Shown piece by piece: positions 60,337 to 64,000 of a stretch of 64,000 nt of DNA. The stretch comes from Galaxea fascicularis. Lineage: Eukaryota; Cnidaria; Anthozoa; Scleractinia; Euphylliidae. The notes beneath the pieces were generated by a model. It was not told the origin of the DNA. It searched no databases and saw only the letters and a program-made list of their open reading frames with translations. The position numbers and the translations under genes were made by a program. The number at the start of each line of letters is the position of its first letter. Position 1 is the first letter of the stretch. Location of the stretch: NCBI GenBank assembly GCA_948470475.1, contig OX419338.1, forward strand, positions 1,209,159 to 1,273,158, given 5' to 3'.

Positions 60337-61576
60337 TACTTGGTTGCTGTCTCGTTAGTTGTAATTTTAACAGTAGTGCTCTCACTAATGATAGAAGCGG
60401 ACTGGTCTAACTTGCAAACGAAGTTATTTCACCATACTTAATTCTCCGATACACAGTTCACCACGGGCTTTATGCACTGTCATTCGTGGGTAAACTACAG
60501 TACAGTGACAAAGTTCAATAATTTCAGGAAACATCAATACGTCCGTGACAATGCAGCACACTACTTGTGATTGTACATCGTAAGAGAGAATGGCAATTAA
60601 CTGTTAATTACTTCCTCGTCTAGTTGCGCTTCTATTAACAAGTTAAGATCGCCAAGAATACGAATTCAATCACACGAGAGTCTTAAGATTTGTTAATAAA
60701 AATGACATATAACTTCGTTATTTGTATGACGTGACATGACACGTTTAATTGTATGGAATAAGCTCTGGAGCGACTCGTTGTCAGTGTAGATTCAATTGAT
60801 ATTCAACCTATCAGAATACTGAAAGCTAGTCTAAGCTCGCATAGACATTGACTAGATACTTGGCTACATTTCAGACGAGTAAGGACTGACTTCGGCACTA
60901 ACAGTAAGTAAACTATTTTATTGTTTTTGATGTAGTAGGTAACATGTTTTTGACCTCCAGACTATATTAACAATTCTGTCTTGAAGGTCGTACGTCAACT
61001 GAGTTGTTATTTGGTCTTCATTAATAGACTCGAGCTTAAGGATTACACAGTCTCCTATTTGCACATTAACCATTACGGCAGCAATCCTGATACTGAGAAT
61101 GAGGTACACCGTAATCGGATTTCCTTTTGTTTTCTTTTAGATAACCGTCTGAGAGGATGGAGCCGCAGTTTTCTCTACCCCTCCTCTCCCCTGGATAGGA
61201 GAAATGTATTCAGTGTTGGCGCTTAACCGTTGTAGCGAATTGTCATAGGTGACCCCTAAATTGTCTTAGATGTCAAACATTTAGAACATAAATTCCTTAT
61301 AAAAAGAACATCACCTCCAGGTAACAACATTTTTTGTTTATATATTACGCATTTTACCCACAGGAAGTAGCACAAACGCTGAGGTTGACTATTCAAGGTG
61401 AGAATCACAGTATCATCTTACATTCGTGACATATTTGTCATCTCTTTGAAGAAACCCTCGGGAAGATCATACATCAAGTTGTAATGCATAAAACTGTTGA
61501 ATTGAAAGAGGTTAGATTACAGTAAGTAATATTTCAGTTCATTTTTAATTCAAAATGCTTGATATGCAACGTCGGT
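60337..61576. other. No gene seen; possible LGR intron
   Basis: AT-rich sequence. If the GPCR has upstream LRR exons, part of this is intron, but I find no 72-base LRR exon on the minus strand here. Confidence 0.4.
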
Positions 61577-61735
61577 GGCTTCATAGCTCAGTTGGTTAAA
61601 GAATCGCACCGGCATCGCGAGGTTACGCGTTCAAGCCCCGTTGAAGTCCTGAATTTTTTTCCAGGCTTCTTTAGGCAATTGCATAAATTGCGTTCACAAC
61701 TGCGAGGATCATCCTTCATTTGAATGCATGATATT
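61577..61735 (+). mobile_element. Second tRNA-derived SINE
   Basis: Box A TAGCTCAGTTGG (61584-61595) and a degraded box B CGTTCAAGCCC (61628-61638) lie in a tRNA-like head. The body reads GTTGAAGTCCTGAATTT, then GCTTCTTTAGGCAATTGC, then CTGCGAGGATCAT. I recall this body from anthozoan SINEs. It is unrelated to the SINE at 47841. Confidence 0.78.
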
Positions 61736-64000
61736 GATGGATTTTATTTTTTTTCTCAACACTCTCCGACCAAAAAGGTTATAAACACGATATGCACATT
61801 TGGTTCCATCTTGAACTCTTATTATTGTTCTTTCCGGAGTCTGATCAGTATTTATTTGTGGTAAATCACTTATACAGAGACTACAACTCGATGTAAAACA
61901 CGTTTTGAAGCTTTGTCTCCTAGTACAACAGCTCAAAATGAAGAACAAGTAGTTATCAAAATGGTTTTTCCTCAGTCTGACGTAGCCAGCCTCTTTTACA
62001 TTTTATCCAAAATCGACCAACTTGTCTAAAATGCTTGCGTTTTTCAGTTTTACTTTATCTTCTTACCAATAGTCCCGATCCGCGAAAGTATCTGTGTGTG
62101 GTTTTAACGTGGCGTTGTGAGGATTCAGTGTCTTATCTTATATCACGTCACGTGATGAAAAGAGCCACGAGACAAAAACCGCAAATAAATTTATATATTT
62201 CTGCTTACTTGTAAGAGAAAAAGCTCAAGAAGGTGTTTCATTTTGATGGTGTTCTCGCTGAGGGTGAGATGTCACAAACAAAATTTTGTTCAACAAAGTC
62301 ATAAATGTTCATAACACGAGCCCTCTAAAGGTTCACAGTTCAACCAAAAAGTAAGTAGGCGCACGAGGCAATTAACGACGCCACTTTCGTGTGTCAGATC
62401 GATTGGTGCTTGTCTATTTACTTACAAAATTCGCAGTGATGTGATATCTCTGAAGGTTCTCTTGGAGACATTTCGGATCTCATTCAAGGACAGGTCACTG
62501 TAGTAAACAGAAAGGTATAACTCGTCAACTGTTTGATCTCAGGAGTCATTTAACTTAAGTGAAGCACAGTCGTCCGGTTGCGTGAAGTCCTGAGAAGGAC
62601 TTTTTGTGGTCACAACACATTAACTGTCGTCTCCATAACGCTAGCAGCAAGTAAATATCAAAGTCAAGTGGCCTCTGTCACAAAACAAAGATCTACTTCA
62701 GTAGATGGTATAAATACTCTAGCCTTTGCGTAAATTGCCAACAAGTTTGGGGGATTTAATGAACTAAAAAACGATCGCTAAATTCTCCGTACAAACCCTT
62801 ATAATATTTATGTTACTCAAAACACTCGTGAGGTTGGGGTTTCTGTGCTATTGGTGGACTTTTTTTCACTAAAATGATACTTATAACTACCTTCGTGTTT
62901 ATGAATCTTATTCGATGCATGTACATGCATGATTCCGGTTATAAATTTAAATTCTGTACAAACAATTTCTTTTGTGTTTATTTTCTAAATTATTAATGAA
63001 TTTTTTGAATGGTAGTTTAAGGTAGCTTACTACAGCTTTTTTTCCGGTATGCGCAACTATGCTTGGCTTGCACGTGCTTGATTTCGCGTAAGCATCACAC
63101 ACAATCTAAAGTCACACGAGCTGACAAGGAAAGCCCCAAGAACAAAAATGAAAATAAAGAAATGTGCCATGCAAAAATCTCGAATACTGGGAAGAACTAC
63201 GATGTCACTACCTTCCACAGGGTTTTGGTGTAGTCGGTGCAGTAAACAAAGCCATATTATAACTCAAAACACGGGGTTGTGGCCTGGTGAGAGTGCGCGC
63301 GTGCTCGTAGCAGTTGGGTTTTCTCTGACAAACACATGCGCAGTGGTTTTCTTAATGCAATACATCAAAATCTGTCAGAATTTTATTAATTTTAAAAGTA
63401 AACAAAATTAAACACTTTTGCAGATTGCAAAAATTGAGCTTTACAGATTTTCGTGTTGTTCTCTCTAGATGTTTCTTTTTATCCACATTTCAAATCCTGA
63501 ATTTTTTAGGTGGGGTCGTACGGCTAGATTTTGAGAGAAACACCCCCGATCGGTCTATTTTGTACACCTCCCCCTTTAGTTAAACACGCTTCATGGACAT
63601 CCCATTATACATATTTGGCCACAGAAGCAATGTTTTAAAAAACTGATGTTTTAGTTTTGCTTCCAGGTGTTCCCTTGGTCAGTCGAAGTGACACTAGCTC
63701 CCGTGTAATACTTATGGAACTTTAAGTGCGTGCAAGACGCTGGTAGCAGAAAAAAAAAGTGTAGTGGTCAGCCACCTTAAATAATTCACGAGCAAATAGC
63801 CGTAAGTAAATTTGGTACCAGTAGATAGTGATATTACAGGTAATAAGTCACTTAAGCCCATACCCCAGTCGCATACAGCAGTTCTAAAAAAAAGATTTGA
63901 ATCGGAATAGGGCCAGTCATTAAGTTGGTTTGTTTTGCATAAGAGCAACCGGATGAAATATCATGACAGACCGTGTCATCTACTTCTTTTCCTGAATCGT
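61736..64000. other. No gene seen
   Basis: The sequence is AT-rich, with only short unsupported ORFs. A TCACGTCACGTGATG palindromic motif occurs near 62143-62157 and a CCCCTCCCC-type tract near 63570. It is probably intron or intergenic DNA. Confidence 0.5.

Overview
This is eukaryotic DNA, probably from a cnidarian and most likely an anthozoan such as a stony coral or sea anemone. The reasons are a low gene density with split genes, an LGR-type GPCR exon, tRNA-derived SINEs, a LINE tail and MITEs of kinds I associate with anthozoan genomes, and a Gmr1-type Gypsy element. The assignment rests on recognition and was not searched. There are no bacterial operons, CRISPR arrays or phage genes.

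Region 1 (1-47202) is one very large satellite array. Its basic monomer (unit A) is 503 bp, with 58 full copies and one truncated copy that are almost base-for-base identical. At the single TTAA at the monomer junction, eleven positions carry an identical 1012-bp element (unit B). B is bounded by 17-bp inverted ends TTAACYCTTTCTTGTCA and duplicated TTAA, the hallmark of a piggyBac-like non-autonomous transposon. B copies are separated by an irregular number of monomers (3, 2, gap, 5, 1, 10, 5, 2, 23, 6). Two B-free junctions carry small lesions exactly at the TTAA site (TTAATTAA, and a TTG-to-A replacement), which look like excision scars. A 200-N assembly gap lies at 6301-6500. The short ORFs that recur in each A and B copy have no recognisable product.

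Region 2 (39745-46481, minus strand) is a complete LTR retrotransposon inserted in the last B copy, with a TCCTC target duplication. It has two LTRs, a primer binding site, a polypurine tract and one uninterrupted 1524-residue Gag-Pro-IN-RT-RNaseH polyprotein. Integrase lies before reverse transcriptase, the unusual order of the Gmr1 lineage of Ty3/Gypsy.

Region 3 (47203-53300) is a repeat-rich spacer. It holds a hAT-like inverted-repeat sequence, an AAT microsatellite, a tRNA-derived SINE, about 630 bp of a telomere-like 10-bp repeat (TAAACCCTAG/TATACCCTTG), a GGATA-rich MITE, a 90-bp-arm hairpin, the decayed 3' end of a LINE and a 467-bp MITE rich in GGAGTC.

Region 4 (53312-57914, minus) is a multi-exon gene for an OTU-family cysteine protease (predicted deubiquitinase) with a very acidic repetitive C-terminal tail. 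Six exons join with consistent phase. Region 5 (58905-60012, minus) is the seven-helix exon of a leucine-rich-repeat-type (LGR/relaxin-receptor-like/GRL101-like) GPCR. The rest (60060-64000) is intronic or intergenic sequence with a TIR element and a second tRNA-derived SINE.
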